Both the position numbers and the translations under genes were made by a program. This document shows positions 50,611-61,011 of a stretch of 64,000 nt of DNA, one piece after another; position 1 is the first letter of the stretch, and each line of letters opens with the position of its first letter. Origin of the DNA: Nitrospina sp. (GTDB taxonomy: Bacteria; Nitrospinota; Nitrospinia; Nitrospinales; JACRGP01); the NCBI GenBank assembly GCA_024648695.1, contig JACAVV010000019.1, positions 1 through 64,000 on the forward strand, given 5' to 3'. The notes beneath the pieces are model-generated. The model worked only from the letters and a program-made list of their open reading frames with translations, was not told the origin of the DNA and ran no database searches.

Positions 50611-51693
50611 ACCAAACGCGACTACTATGAAATTTTAAACGTCAACCGAAATGCCAGTGAATCCGAAATTAAAAAATCCTACCGCCAACTGGCTTTAAAA
50701 TATCATCCCGATAAAAATCCTGGCGACCACGAAGCCGAGGAAAAATTCAAGGAAGCGTCTGAAGCCTATGAGGTCCTTAGAGACGCTGAGAAAAGGAAAG
50801 TTTACGATCAGTTTGGCCACGAAGGATTGAAGGGTCAGGGTTTTAGCGGGTTCCAGGGATTCGATGATATCTTCTCGCAATTTGGGGATATTTTTGGCGA
50901 TTTTTTTGGCGGCGGCGGACGTCAACGCACAGGTGCCGACTTGCGTTTGGACATTAAGCTAACTTTTACCGAGGCGGCTTTTGGAACACAAAAGGAAGTC
51001 GATGTCAACAAACATGTGGAATGTGGTCACTGCCATGGAAGTGGCTGTAAACCGGGAACCTCCCCCATCACCTGTTCCACCTGTCGAGGAACCGGACAAG
51101 TGGTCCGCACCCAGGGATTTTTTAGCATGAGTAGTCCGTGTCCGCATTGTCATGGAGAAGGACAAACCATTTCCGATCCCTGTAAAGACTGCCGGGGTCA
51201 GGGACGCGTAATCAATAAAAAGCAAATTTCAGTCAATATTCCACCAGGAGTTGATGACGGTTCCCGACTGCGTCTGCGTGGAGAGGGAGAAACCGGCCCG
51301 GGGAATGTACCTCCCGGTGATCTATATGTCTTCCTTCATGTAGAGGCCCACGACTTTTTTCATCGTGACGGATACGATATCTACAGCCGAATGCCCATTT
51401 CGTTTTCGCAGGCGGCTTTAGGTGCAGAGGTGGAAGTTCCCATGCTGGACGGAAAAACGCAAACCATCAACATTCCCCCTGGCACCCAATCCGGGGAGCC
51501 CTACAAAATCCGTGGTGCAGGAATCCCCAATGTCCGAGGACATGGCAGAGGTGATCAAATCATCCAGTTGATTGTTGAAACGCCCAAAAAACTCAACAAA
51601 CGCCAAAAAGAACTCTTCCATGACCTAGCCGATATCGATGGTAAACCAGTGAAGGAAATACTAAAAGGGTTCTTTCAAAAACTGGTACCATAA
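50611..51693 (+). CDS. dnaJ: Chaperone DnaJ
   Basis: [36 protein letters not shown]; Gly/Phe linker and CxxCxGxG zinc repeats; ATG at 50608-50611 region. Confidence 0.95.
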   Translation, partial: TKRDYYEILNVNRNASESEIKKSYRQLALKYHPDKNPGDHEAEEKFKEASEAYEVLRDAEKRKVYDQFGHEGLKGQGFSGFQGFDDIFSQFGDIFGDFFGGGGRQRTGADLRLDIKLTFTEAAFGTQKEVDVNKHVECGHCHGSGCKPGTSPITCSTCRGTGQVVRTQGFFSMSSPCPHCHGEGQTISDPCKDCRGQGRVINKKQISVNIPPGVDDGSRLRLRGEGETGPGNVPPGDLYVFLHVEAHDFFHRDGYDIYSRMPISFSQAALGAEVEVPMLDGKTQTINIPPGTQSGEPYKIRGAGIPNVRGHGRGDQIIQLIVETPKKLNKRQKELFHDLADIDGKPVKEILKGFFQKLVP

Positions 51694-51723
51694 CCCTAAT
51701 TAAAGCTTAGAATCTGATTTTAT

Positions 51724-51758
51724 CGTATATTTTAAAAGGTAGCCTTTTAAAATATACG
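51724..51758. repeat. Perfect 16-bp inverted repeat, 3-nt loop, downstream of dnaJ
   Basis: cgtatattttaaaagg-tag-ccttttaaaatatacg. Confidence 0.8.
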
Positions 51759-52133
51759 GATGATTGAAGGAAGTGTCCGTAAAACGTCCTAAAAGCTTTG
51801 GATCGGCAAGCGGCGGTCGCTATTATAGGTTCCCAAGTGAGCAAAACCACTCTTCCTTTAGATATTACCCAAAATTGCGAAACTATATATTTGGATCTGG
51901 AAAGCAGTCAAGACTGTGGAAAGCTACAAAATCCTTCCTTCACAATTTCCCGGATAATCTTTGATGCGAAACTTTGATAAGAATATGAGCCCCGCTATTA
52001 AACAAATGGGTATTCTGGAGAAGTCGAATCGTTTCCTCTCTCAATTTCCCCAAGGGGATTTGTGAATTTCAAATTAATTAAAAACCTAATTCGACTTGTT
52101 CTCTACCGTTATTATTCTTTTCCAATTTTATAG

Positions 52134-53201
52134 ATGGATATATTAAAAGGTTTATTCAGTTTTTTTTCCTTCTTGATTATTTTTGCCACCGTCATGCCCC
52201 TGATACGGGAAACCCATTGGGGTATACGTGTATTTGATTTTCCCAGATTGCAAATAGCCATATCAGGAATCTTTGTTTTTTTGGTTTATTTTGGACTTTT
52301 TAATAACACTGGCTTTGATCTGGCGCTATTGATTGCGGTGTTATCAGCCTCCATTTGGCAACTTTACATTATTCGTCCTTATACCTCACTGGCCTCTAAT
52401 GAAGTAAAGGACACAGTTTCAAAAAGACCGGACAATTTAATCAGTTTGCTGGTCTCCAATGTCTATCAACCTAATAAAAATTATGAAGGGTTATTGAAGA
52501 TCATCCGTGAAGTAAATCCGGATATCATTTTAACCCTTGAAACAAATCAATGGTGGGAACAAAAATTGGCATCACTTGAAAAGGACTATCCTTATAATCT
52601 GAAATGCCCACAGGATAACCTATATGGGATGCATTTATATTCCAGGCTCCCCATCAACAATCCACAAATTCGCTATCTTGTTGAAGACGATATCCCATCA
52701 ATGTTTGCAGAGGTCAAAATGCGAACAGGTCACAAGGTGGACTTGTATTGCTTACATCCGCCACCACCCAGCCCTACGGAAAATGAGTTTTCCGGTGAAC
52801 GGGATGCAGAACTTCTGGTAGTTGGAAAAGCGTCGAAAAAGAATAAAAATTCGGTAATCGTTACAGGAGATTTAAATGATGTAGCATGGTCATCTACCAC
52901 TAGATTATTTAAGAAAATAAGCGGCCTTTTAGATCCTCGAGTGGGTCGTGGAATGTTTAGTACCTTTCACGCCAAATATTGGTTTCTTCGTTGGCCCCTT
53001 GATCATTTATTCCATTCTAATGATTTTACAGTGGCTTCAATGGGCACTCTTCCTTTTTTTGGGTCCGATCATTTTCCCATCCATATCACTTTGTGTCATG
53101 AGCCTAAAATGGAAACCGTTCAAGAACCCGAGAAACCAAACGAAGAGGATAAGAAAAGAGCAGAAAACATCATTCAGGAAGAAAACGCGCAACCTATTTG
53201 A
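52134..53201 (+). CDS. Endonuclease/exonuclease/phosphatase family membrane protein
   Basis: N-terminal TMs, LLVSNVYQPNKNYEGLLKIIREVNPDIILTLET, VTGDLNDVAWS, GSDHFPI. Confidence 0.85.
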   Translation: MDILKGLFSFFSFLIIFATVMPLIRETHWGIRVFDFPRLQIAISGIFVFLVYFGLFNNTGFDLALLIAVLSASIWQLYIIRPYTSLASNEVKDTVSKRPDNLISLLVSNVYQPNKNYEGLLKIIREVNPDIILTLETNQWWEQKLASLEKDYPYNLKCPQDNLYGMHLYSRLPINNPQIRYLVEDDIPSMFAEVKMRTGHKVDLYCLHPPPPSPTENEFSGERDAELLVVGKASKKNKNSVIVTGDLNDVAWSSTTRLFKKISGLLDPRVGRGMFSTFHAKYWFLRWPLDHLFHSNDFTVASMGTLPFFGSDHFPIHITLCHEPKMETVQEPEKPNEEDKKRAENIIQEENAQPI

Positions 53202-53313
53202 ATTGAAAAATAAAAACAACAAACAGAATACAACGGTCAACCAAGATTATTAAAACTACACCTTTTCGTAGGTTTCCAGTTTTAATTTGGCCGAAAACTT
53301 ATTAGGAAAACTT

Positions 53314-54789
53314 TTAAGTCTTCAAAAACTGGCTGTGTGGGAGTAAGGTGCTTCCCATGAGATATTCGTCGACACTGCGAGCGGCTTCCCGGCCTTCCGC
53401 GATGGCCCATACCACTAAGGATTGACCTCGGGTCATATCACCGGCAGTGAAGATGCCTTCAATGTCGGTGCTTTTGCATTCGTCACTCCAGACGTTGCCC
53501 CGTCCATCCAATTTGATACCTAATTGCTCAAGCATACCTTCGTGAATTGGGTGAACGAATCCCATTGCTAGCAAAACCAAGTCGACATCAAGTTCGAAAT
53601 CTGAACTGGGAACGGGTTCCATTTTAGGTCTGCCTGTTTTGGGATCTTTTTCACCAAACTGGATTTTTTGGGCGTGAACCTTTTTGACGTGGCCATTTTC
53701 ACCGGAAAACTTTTTAGTGGAAACACAAAAGTCGCGCACCTCTTTTTCAGCTTCTTCGTGTGAGGAAGAAACACGGTAAATCATGGGCCATTGCGGCCAG
53801 GGATTACTACTGGCCCGTCCTTTCGGAGGCTCTGGAAGTAATTCGAATTGATATACGTTTTTGGCGCCCTGGCGCAGAGACGTGCCCAGACAGTCCGATC
53901 CAGTGTCTCCTCCCCCGATGATCAACACGTTTTTGCCTTTGGCTGAAATCGCGACATCCTCCGGGATGGTATCTCCTTCATTGCGTTTGTTTTGTTGAGG
54001 GAGAAATTCCATGGCGAAATGGATTCCTTCCAAATCCCGACCCTCTACCGTTAGGTCCCTTGGCTTTTGGGATCCGCCACACAAAATCAAGGCATCGTAT
54101 TCTTTACGCAAATCATCGATAGATACGTTTTGTCCCACATGGGCATTGGTCTTGAATTCTACGCCATCTCCTTCCATCACTTTCAAACGGCGTTTGACGA
54201 CTTCCTTTTCCAGCTTGAAATGAGGAATGCCGTACATCAAGAGTCCGCCAATCCGGTCGTCTTTTTCGAACACGGTTACGGAATGCCCTACGCTGTTGAG
54301 TTGATCCGCCGCAGCCAATCCTGCCGGCCCCGATCCCACCACGGCAACTTTCTTTCCCGTACGCTTTTTGGGGGGATTGGGTTGAATCCAACCCATTTCA
54401 AAGCCTTTTTCTGACACCGCTTGCTCAATGTTCATGATTGTAACTGGGGGTTCGGTGATGCCGAGAACACAGGCCCCTTCACATGGAGCGGGACAAATAC
54501 GCCCGGTGAATTCAGGAAAATTATTCGTTTTCAATAAAAGATCAAGAGCGTCTTTCCAGCGGTCGCGAAAAACCATATCATTCCATTCGGGAATGAGGTT
54601 TCCTAAAGGACAGCCCGATTCACTTTGGCAAAAGGGAACGCCGCAATCCATACACCGAGCGCCCTGCTGACGAAATTGCTCGTCAGTAAACGGTTGATAC
54701 ACTTCTTTCTGATCGTTCAATCGATCAGCAACCGGCCGCGGGCTAGGGGTTTCCCGGGGAAATTCCATAAAACCTTTTATCGCACCCAT
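53314..54789 (-). CDS. gltD: Glutamate synthase small subunit
   Basis: ARCMDCGVPFCQSESGCPLGNLIPEWND, VAVVGSGPAGLAAADQL. Confidence 0.95.
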   Translation of the reverse strand: MGAIKGFMEFPRETPSPRPVADRLNDQKEVYQPFTDEQFRQQGARCMDCGVPFCQSESGCPLGNLIPEWNDMVFRDRWKDALDLLLKTNNFPEFTGRICPAPCEGACVLGITEPPVTIMNIEQAVSEKGFEMGWIQPNPPKKRTGKKVAVVGSGPAGLAAADQLNSVGHSVTVFEKDDRIGGLLMYGIPHFKLEKEVVKRRLKVMEGDGVEFKTNAHVGQNVSIDDLRKEYDALILCGGSQKPRDLTVEGRDLEGIHFAMEFLPQQNKRNEGDTIPEDVAISAKGKNVLIIGGGDTGSDCLGTSLRQGAKNVYQFELLPEPPKGRASSNPWPQWPMIYRVSSSHEEAEKEVRDFCVSTKKFSGENGHVKKVHAQKIQFGEKDPKTGRPKMEPVPSSDFELDVDLVLLAMGFVHPIHEGMLEQLGIKLDGRGNVWSDECKSTDIEGIFTAGDMTRGQSLVVWAIAEGREAARSVDEYLMGSTLLPHSQFLKT

Positions 54790-54791
54790 AC

Positions 54792-57700
54792 TTATGCCAC
54801 CTCTTCTAATTGAGCTTTATTATTTTCCAATTTAACCTGAGTTTCCTGACGTTTCTTTTCTTCCTGAACACGTCGATAATCTTTGGGGTAAACTTTCACA
54901 AATTGAGGAAGTGTGATTTCCCACTCATCAAGAACTCGACGAGCTACGGTACTGTGAGTATGAATAAAATGCTCCTCAATGAGGGATTTGAGATGCTTAA
55001 TGTCTTCCTCCTCCTCAACCGGAACCAGGTCCACCAACTGCTTATTGCAATGAACCGGGAATTTGTTTTTCGGGTCAAAAATATAAGCAATGCCTCCACT
55101 CATGCCTGCCGCAAAATTTCTGCCGGTACTTCCCAATACAATGACGGTTCCACCGGTCATATATTCACACCCATGGTCCCCTATCCCTTCGACCACGGCT
55201 TCGACTCCACTGTTGCGGATACCGAACCGCTCGCCGACCTGGCCGCGTAAAAATACTTTTCCCGAGATGGCTCCGTACAACAGAACGTTTCCTGCGATCA
55301 TGTTTTTCTCTGGGATAAAATCCGCGTCCTTGTGCGGAAAGGCCACAATTTTCCCACCGGACAAACCTTTGCCCAAATAGTCATTGGCGTCCCCTTCCAA
55401 CTTGAAGGTAATACCAGGCGCCAAAAAGCCACCAAAGGTTTGACCCGCTGAACCTCTAAAATTGACGACAATAGTATCTGGCGGCAAACCGGTTTCACCG
55501 TGTTTCTTTGACACCTCATAACTCAACATGGCACCGGTCGCTCGATCCGTATTTTGAATTGGCAAATCCAGGCGAACTTGAACCTTCTGATCCAGGGCCT
55601 TTCTGCATTTTCGAATCAGAGTGCGGTCGAGAACATTGATAATATCGTTTCTTAAATCCTGGCTGGTCACGTGATGTCGAGCTACATGAACAGGAACTCC
55701 AGGGTTGTAAAATATTGAAGAAAAATTGAGTCCCAGTGACTTCCAATGTTCGATGGCATCGTCGGTTTCCAGCAAGTCGGTCCTGCCAATCAGGTCATCA
55801 AATTTCCGGAAACCCAGTTCAGCCATCCACTCCCGCACCTCCTCCGCCACAAAACGGAAAAAGTTGACCACACTATCAGCAGATCCCTTGAACTTTTTGC
55901 GAAGTTCCGGATCCTGGGTCGCTATTCCCACTGAGCAGGTGTTGAGATGACATTTACGCATCATGATACAACCCAAAGTAACCAGAGGGATGGTGGAAAA
56001 TCCAAACTCATCCGCACCCAGCAAAGCGCCAATTACTACATCCCGTCCGGTTTTCAATTGTCCATCCACTTGAACACGAATCCTGCCGCGCAGATCGTTG
56101 AGCACCAGTACCTGCTGAGTCTCGGCAAGGCCCAGTTCCCAAGGCAATCCTGCATGTTTAATTGAAGTTTGCGGAGAAGCGCCGGTGCCCCCATCGTGTC
56201 CGCTGATCAACACACCATCCGCATGTGCTTTTGAAACACCGGCGGCGACCGTGCCTACACCGATCTCAGACACCAGTTTCACACTCACACCAGCGGTCGG
56301 ATTGGCATTATGCAAATCGAATATCAGTTGTTGCAAATCTTCAATGGAATAAATGTCGTGGTGTGGAGGTGGAGAAATCAAGCCCACACCTGGGGTCGAA
56401 TGGCGCAGTTTGGCAATGTACTCAGACACCTTGTGCCCCGGCAGTTGACCGCCCTCACCCGGCTTCGCCCCTTGTGCTACCTTGATCTGCATTTCCCGCG
56501 CCTGGCTCAGGTAATAACTGTTCACTCCAAACCGGCCCGATGCCACCTGTTTGATAAAACTGTTACGGGAATCACCATTGGGATCGGGAATATACCGCAC
56601 CTTATCTTCACCGCCTTCTCCTGTATTACTTTTACCGCCAAGCCGATTCATGGCTATCGCCAAGGTCTCATGCGCTTCCCGGGAAATGGAACCGATGGAC
56701 ATCGCTCCTGTGCAAAACCGCTTAGTAATCTCTTCCACCGGCTCAACTTCTTCCAAAGGAATAGGGTCTCCAGATTTTTTGATCTTGAACAACCCCCGAA
56801 ACGTACACTGGCGTGTGGCCTGTTCATCACAAATTGAAGAAAACTTTTTAAAAAGTGAATAGTCGTTACTGTGCACCGCATGCTGAATCATAGCGATAGC
56901 ATTTGGATTGATCATATGCTTTTCTTCACCGCGCCGCCAAAAGTATTGTCCGCCAGGGTCCAGATCGGGACCGACCAAGCGTTCATCTACAAATGCTCTT
57001 CGGTGTCTGGCCATTACCTCTTTAGCCACTTCGTCCAGCCCGATTCCACTCACACGGGAGGGGGTACCGGTGAAATATTTTTCAATCAAATCTGAATTCA
57101 ATCCGACCGCCTCAAAAATCTGAGCGCCACGGTAACTTTGAAGCGTCGAGATGCCCATTTTGGCGATAATTTTCAATAAACCTTTGCGGGTGGATTTTAT
57201 ATAATTCTCCTGACCTTTCGCATAATCAGTTTCCTTGACAAAAACCCCTTTGCTCACCATGTCCTCAATGGTTTGGTAGGCAAGGTAAGGATAAATTGCA
57301 GTGGCACCGTATCCTATCAGCAAGGCAAAATGCATCATTTCGCGAGCTTCCGCAGTTTCGATCACAATTCCCACTTTGGTCCGGCTCAACTCACGCAGAA
57401 GGTGGTGATGCACCCCTGCAACACCCAGTAAGCTGGGAATTGGAGCCATATCCTTATTCGTTCCTTGGTCCGAAAGAACCAAAATCGTTGCGCCCTCCTT
57501 AATGGCTTTCGAAGCATCCAGACACAACTGGGAAAGAGCAGAAGACAACCCGGCCTCACCTTCGTCCACAGGAAACAATAAAGGTAAAGTCACTGTTTTT
57601 AATCCGGGCAGATCCAGGTTGCGGATTTTATCCATTTCCTCAGCATTCAGTACCGGATGCTTGATTTTAAGCTTTCGGCAATGTTCCGGAGTCTCACCCA

Positions 57701-59396
57701 GCAAGTTCAGTTCCTTACCCAGGGTCATCTCAGTTGACATCACCAGTTCTTCTCGAATGGAATCAATGGCCGGATTGGTCACCTGGGCAAACAGTTGTTT
57801 GAAGTAATTGAATAACAACTGCGGTTTTTCAGACCGGACGGCTAATGGAGCATCATTGCCCATCGAGCCTGTGGCCTCCATCCCGGTATCCACCATAGGA
57901 GCCATAATGATTTTGATGTCTTCCGTGGAGTACCCAAAAGCCTTTTGGTGTTGAACCAGGTCCTCCACATGCATTTGAGTGGAATCTTTGCTGAGGGGCA
58001 GGTCCTCCAGATTGACCTGATTTTCCTGCACCCATTTGCCATAAGGTTTTTGAGTTGAAATTTGAGCCTTCAACTCACGATCCGAAATGATTCGACCTTC
58101 TCTCATATCGATCAAAAACATTTTTCCAGGTTGCAAACGGCCTTTGGAGGAAATGTTCGATTCCGGAATGGGAAGCACACCCACTTCCGAAGCCATAACG
58201 ACCAGATTATCTTTCGTAACAATATATCGGGACGGACGGAGTCCATTGCGATCCAGAACCGCGCCAATGACATCTCCATCCGTAAAAGCAATCGATGCGG
58301 GTCCATCCCAGGGTTCCATCATTGAGGCATGGTATTCATAAAACCCTCTTTTATCATCATCCATCGTCTCGTGACCCGTCCAGGGCTCCGGAATCATCAT
58401 CATCATAGCGTGCGGAAGGGACCGGCCCGAAAGCACCAGCATTTCCAGAGCCTGATCGAAATCCGCAGAATCACTTCCCCCCGGAGCAATTACGGGCAGG
58501 ACCTTTTTGATATCCGGAAACAGATCCGATTCGAACAAGGCCTGTCGAGCCCGCATCCAGTTCTGGTTTCCACGAATAGTATTGATTTCGCCATTATGGG
58601 CAATGAAGCGAAAGGGTTGCGCCCGATGCCAGGAAGGGAAAGTATTGGTGCTGTACCGTGAATGACTGAGAGCAATGGCAGAGACCATATCCGAATCCTG
58701 GATATCGAGAAAATAAGTCTCTACCTGCGGGGCCATTAACTGGCCTTTATAAATAAAGGTTTTTGCGGATAAGCTGACGATATAAAACTCTTCATTAGTT
58801 TCATTCAGGCCTTCACCGCGGACCGCCCACGCGATTTGTTTTCTAAGGGAATATAAAATCCTCTCGAACTCAGCAAGGCCCTTAACTTCATGATTTGCCC
58901 CAATAAACACCTGCATAATCAAAGGTTCAACCCTTTTGGCGGTAACACCAATAGTGGAATTATCCACAGGGACCTCACGCCAACCCAGGATACTCATTCC
59001 CGAATTTTTCACAACCTCCTCTACGATTTTCTTACAAATCTGAGCGCGCTTTTCGTTTCGAGGAAGAAAGACCAAACCCGTACCATATCTGCCTGGTGGT
59101 GGAAGCTGAATATCTATTTTCTTACACTGATTCTTGAAAAATTCGTGAGGAATCTGAATCAAAATCCCTGCGCCATCACCTGTCATGGGATCACTGCCAC
59201 AGGCACCCCGGTGTTCCAACTTTTTTAATATTTCCAGTCCTTGGGTAATGATATCGTAGGACTTTTCGCCTTTGATATGGGCAACGAAACCGACACCACA
59301 ACTATCCTTTTCAAATTGTGGATCGTAAAGACCTTGTTTAGAGGGAAAACCAGATTTTCGCATATAATAATTTTCTCGCATTGAGTTTATATTCAA
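54792..59396 (-). CDS. gltB: Glutamate synthase large subunit
   Basis: DSCGVGFVAHIKGEKSYDI N-terminal nucleophile Cys; FMN/GXGXG domains (ISGHDGGTGASP, SGGIAYIFD). Confidence 0.96.
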   Translation of the reverse strand: MNINSMRENYYMRKSGFPSKQGLYDPQFEKDSCGVGFVAHIKGEKSYDIITQGLEILKKLEHRGACGSDPMTGDGAGILIQIPHEFFKNQCKKIDIQLPPPGRYGTGLVFLPRNEKRAQICKKIVEEVVKNSGMSILGWREVPVDNSTIGVTAKRVEPLIMQVFIGANHEVKGLAEFERILYSLRKQIAWAVRGEGLNETNEEFYIVSLSAKTFIYKGQLMAPQVETYFLDIQDSDMVSAIALSHSRYSTNTFPSWHRAQPFRFIAHNGEINTIRGNQNWMRARQALFESDLFPDIKKVLPVIAPGGSDSADFDQALEMLVLSGRSLPHAMMMMIPEPWTGHETMDDDKRGFYEYHASMMEPWDGPASIAFTDGDVIGAVLDRNGLRPSRYIVTKDNLVVMASEVGVLPIPESNISSKGRLQPGKMFLIDMREGRIISDRELKAQISTQKPYGKWVQENQVNLEDLPLSKDSTQMHVEDLVQHQKAFGYSTEDIKIIMAPMVDTGMEATGSMGNDAPLAVRSEKPQLLFNYFKQLFAQVTNPAIDSIREELVMSTEMTLGKELNLLGETPEHCRKLKIKHPVLNAEEMDKIRNLDLPGLKTVTLPLLFPVDEGEAGLSSALSQLCLDASKAIKEGATILVLSDQGTNKDMAPIPSLLGVAGVHHHLLRELSRTKVGIVIETAEAREMMHFALLIGYGATAIYPYLAYQTIEDMVSKGVFVKETDYAKGQENYIKSTRKGLLKIIAKMGISTLQSYRGAQIFEAVGLNSDLIEKYFTGTPSRVSGIGLDEVAKEVMARHRRAFVDERLVGPDLDPGGQYFWRRGEEKHMINPNAIAMIQHAVHSNDYSLFKKFSSICDEQATRQCTFRGLFKIKKSGDPIPLEEVEPVEEITKRFCTGAMSIGSISREAHETLAIAMNRLGGKSNTGEGGEDKVRYIPDPNGDSRNSFIKQVASGRFGVNSYYLSQAREMQIKVAQGAKPGEGGQLPGHKVSEYIAKLRHSTPGVGLISPPPHHDIYSIEDLQQLIFDLHNANPTAGVSVKLVSEIGVGTVAAGVSKAHADGVLISGHDGGTGASPQTSIKHAGLPWELGLAETQQVLVLNDLRGRIRVQVDGQLKTGRDVVIGALLGADEFGFSTIPLVTLGCIMMRKCHLNTCSVGIATQDPELRKKFKGSADSVVNFFRFVAEEVREWMAELGFRKFDDLIGRTDLLETDDAIEHWKSLGLNFSSIFYNPGVPVHVARHHVTSQDLRNDIINVLDRTLIRKCRKALDQKVQVRLDLPIQNTDRATGAMLSYEVSKKHGETGLPPDTIVVNFRGSAGQTFGGFLAPGITFKLEGDANDYLGKGLSGGKIVAFPHKDADFIPEKNMIAGNVLLYGAISGKVFLRGQVGERFGIRNSGVEAVVEGIGDHGCEYMTGGTVIVLGSTGRNFAAGMSGGIAYIFDPKNKFPVHCNKQLVDLVPVEEEEDIKHLKSLIEEHFIHTHSTVARRVLDEWEITLPQFVKVYPKDYRRVQEEKKRQETQVKLENNKAQLEEVA

Positions 59397-59733
59397 CTAA
59401 GATCGACCTTTCTATCCGGGAAAGCAATCCTTGTCAATCAAAGATATTTGGACAAAATGATCCATTAAGATATAAGCAAATTATATGCCTTAAAATAAAT
59501 AATTGATTTTAAAGGAGTTAAACCAAATAATCTTATTTTAAGTAAATAAAGTACATATCTATATATATATTAAATACATAAATTCGATAATTTTCAAGAC
59601 AAAATTGTGTTCATCATTACAAATCAACAAAAGCGGCTGGACGCTAATTTGACGTTTTTAGATAAAAAAATTCTGATATAATATATGAGGGCTTACAAGC
59701 CCTATTAGCGAGAACCATTTCTTAAGGGTCCTT

Positions 59734-60180
59734 ATGCACATTTTAAGTCAGGTACAATTGTTTGAAGGTATAGACGACGATGCACTTTCTTCTTTATACG
59801 CCCTGGCCATACCGCTAAAAGTTGAGCAAGGCCAATATGTTTTTAAAGAAGGCAGTTTGGGGCATCAGTTTTACGTCATTCTAACCGGAAACATCCAGAT
59901 TTCCATAATGAACAGGAGAACGAATCAATCTCCTGAGGAAATTATACTCACGACCCTGGGTTCCAATGAAATTTTTGGAGAATTTTCTATCTTTGACGAA
60001 TCTCCAAGGTCTGCCTCGGCCATTGCCATTGAATCCACAAGCCTTCTGGAATTTCATAAAGCCGATTTGATGGATGCCTTTGAATCCAATATGCAACTTG
60101 AAATATTGATTATGAGGAATTTAGGAAAAATTCTATGTAGCCGATTGAGATCAACCGATGCCATGTTAAAAGACTCATGA
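59734..60180 (+). CDS. Stand-alone cyclic nucleotide-binding domain protein
   Basis: VQLFEGIDDDALSSLYALAIPLKVEQGQYVFKEGSLGHQFYVILTGNIQI...GEFSIFDESPRSASAIA; no HTH. Confidence 0.88.
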   Translation: MHILSQVQLFEGIDDDALSSLYALAIPLKVEQGQYVFKEGSLGHQFYVILTGNIQISIMNRRTNQSPEEIILTTLGSNEIFGEFSIFDESPRSASAIAIESTSLLEFHKADLMDAFESNMQLEILIMRNLGKILCSRLRSTDAMLKDS

Positions 60181-60825
60181 TGGCCAAATAATTTTAAGTA
60201 AATTAGCTTTAAAACGCACTCTTTTTCGTAGCCAAAGCTTTTAGCGTTTCAATCATGTTATTCAAAATATTGACGCCACCCCCCATGCAAAGTTTTTTGT
60301 TCGGACAACTAAACATACCCTCCATTGTTTTATAAAAAGAGTTTTTCGCGTTTCAAGTTATCTTCTAAAGCAAATAGCGCCATCCTAAGGGTCAAAAAGT
60401 AGAAATTTGTCCTAATTTACCAAATCTATTGGAAGCCCAGGTGGATACTTCGGAACTCTGAAGTTAAACCTTTAATTTTTAAGGGATTTTGGTGTCTTCT
60501 AATTATTTTTTTGATACAATATAATAATTAAATAAAAATTATATTATTCCTGGATTTTGCGGTGTTCCAAGTAACATTCAATAATTAGCAACAGGAAAAC
60601 ATTTCTAATGTTTTAATATATTCCAAACGGTAAAGCCCGGTTCAGAATTAATTGCTCTATTAGATCAAAAAAAATATAATAGTTAACAGAGAGGACCAAA
60701 AAGCGACAAATTTTGTCAGCCCCCATGATTAAATAATTAATACTTGAATCGGGGTTTAGTTCATTTTTCTGAAATAAATGGTAATAAATGCTTTAAGGTC
60801 AATGATTTAAGAGAGCGCTCCCGTT

Positions 60826-60842
60826 TTGGCATTATATTTGCT
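60826..60842 (+). promoter_or_regulatory. Sigma54-like -24/-12 promoter candidate
   Basis: TTGGCATTATATTTGCT, GG-N10-GC spacing; upstream of the 61012 ORF. Confidence 0.35.
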
Positions 60843-61011
60843 GTAAATCTAAATATAGTTATTTTATTTCTGGTTAAAGCCAGGAAATTTAAAAACACTT
60901 TAGTTTTACTTCTATTTTAGAGAGCTATCCAGAAAGGTTATTGAAAAGCACCTGAACAAAATAACTAACCCATCTAATTTATTAAAGTTAAATTAATTAA
61001 AGGAAGGCGCT

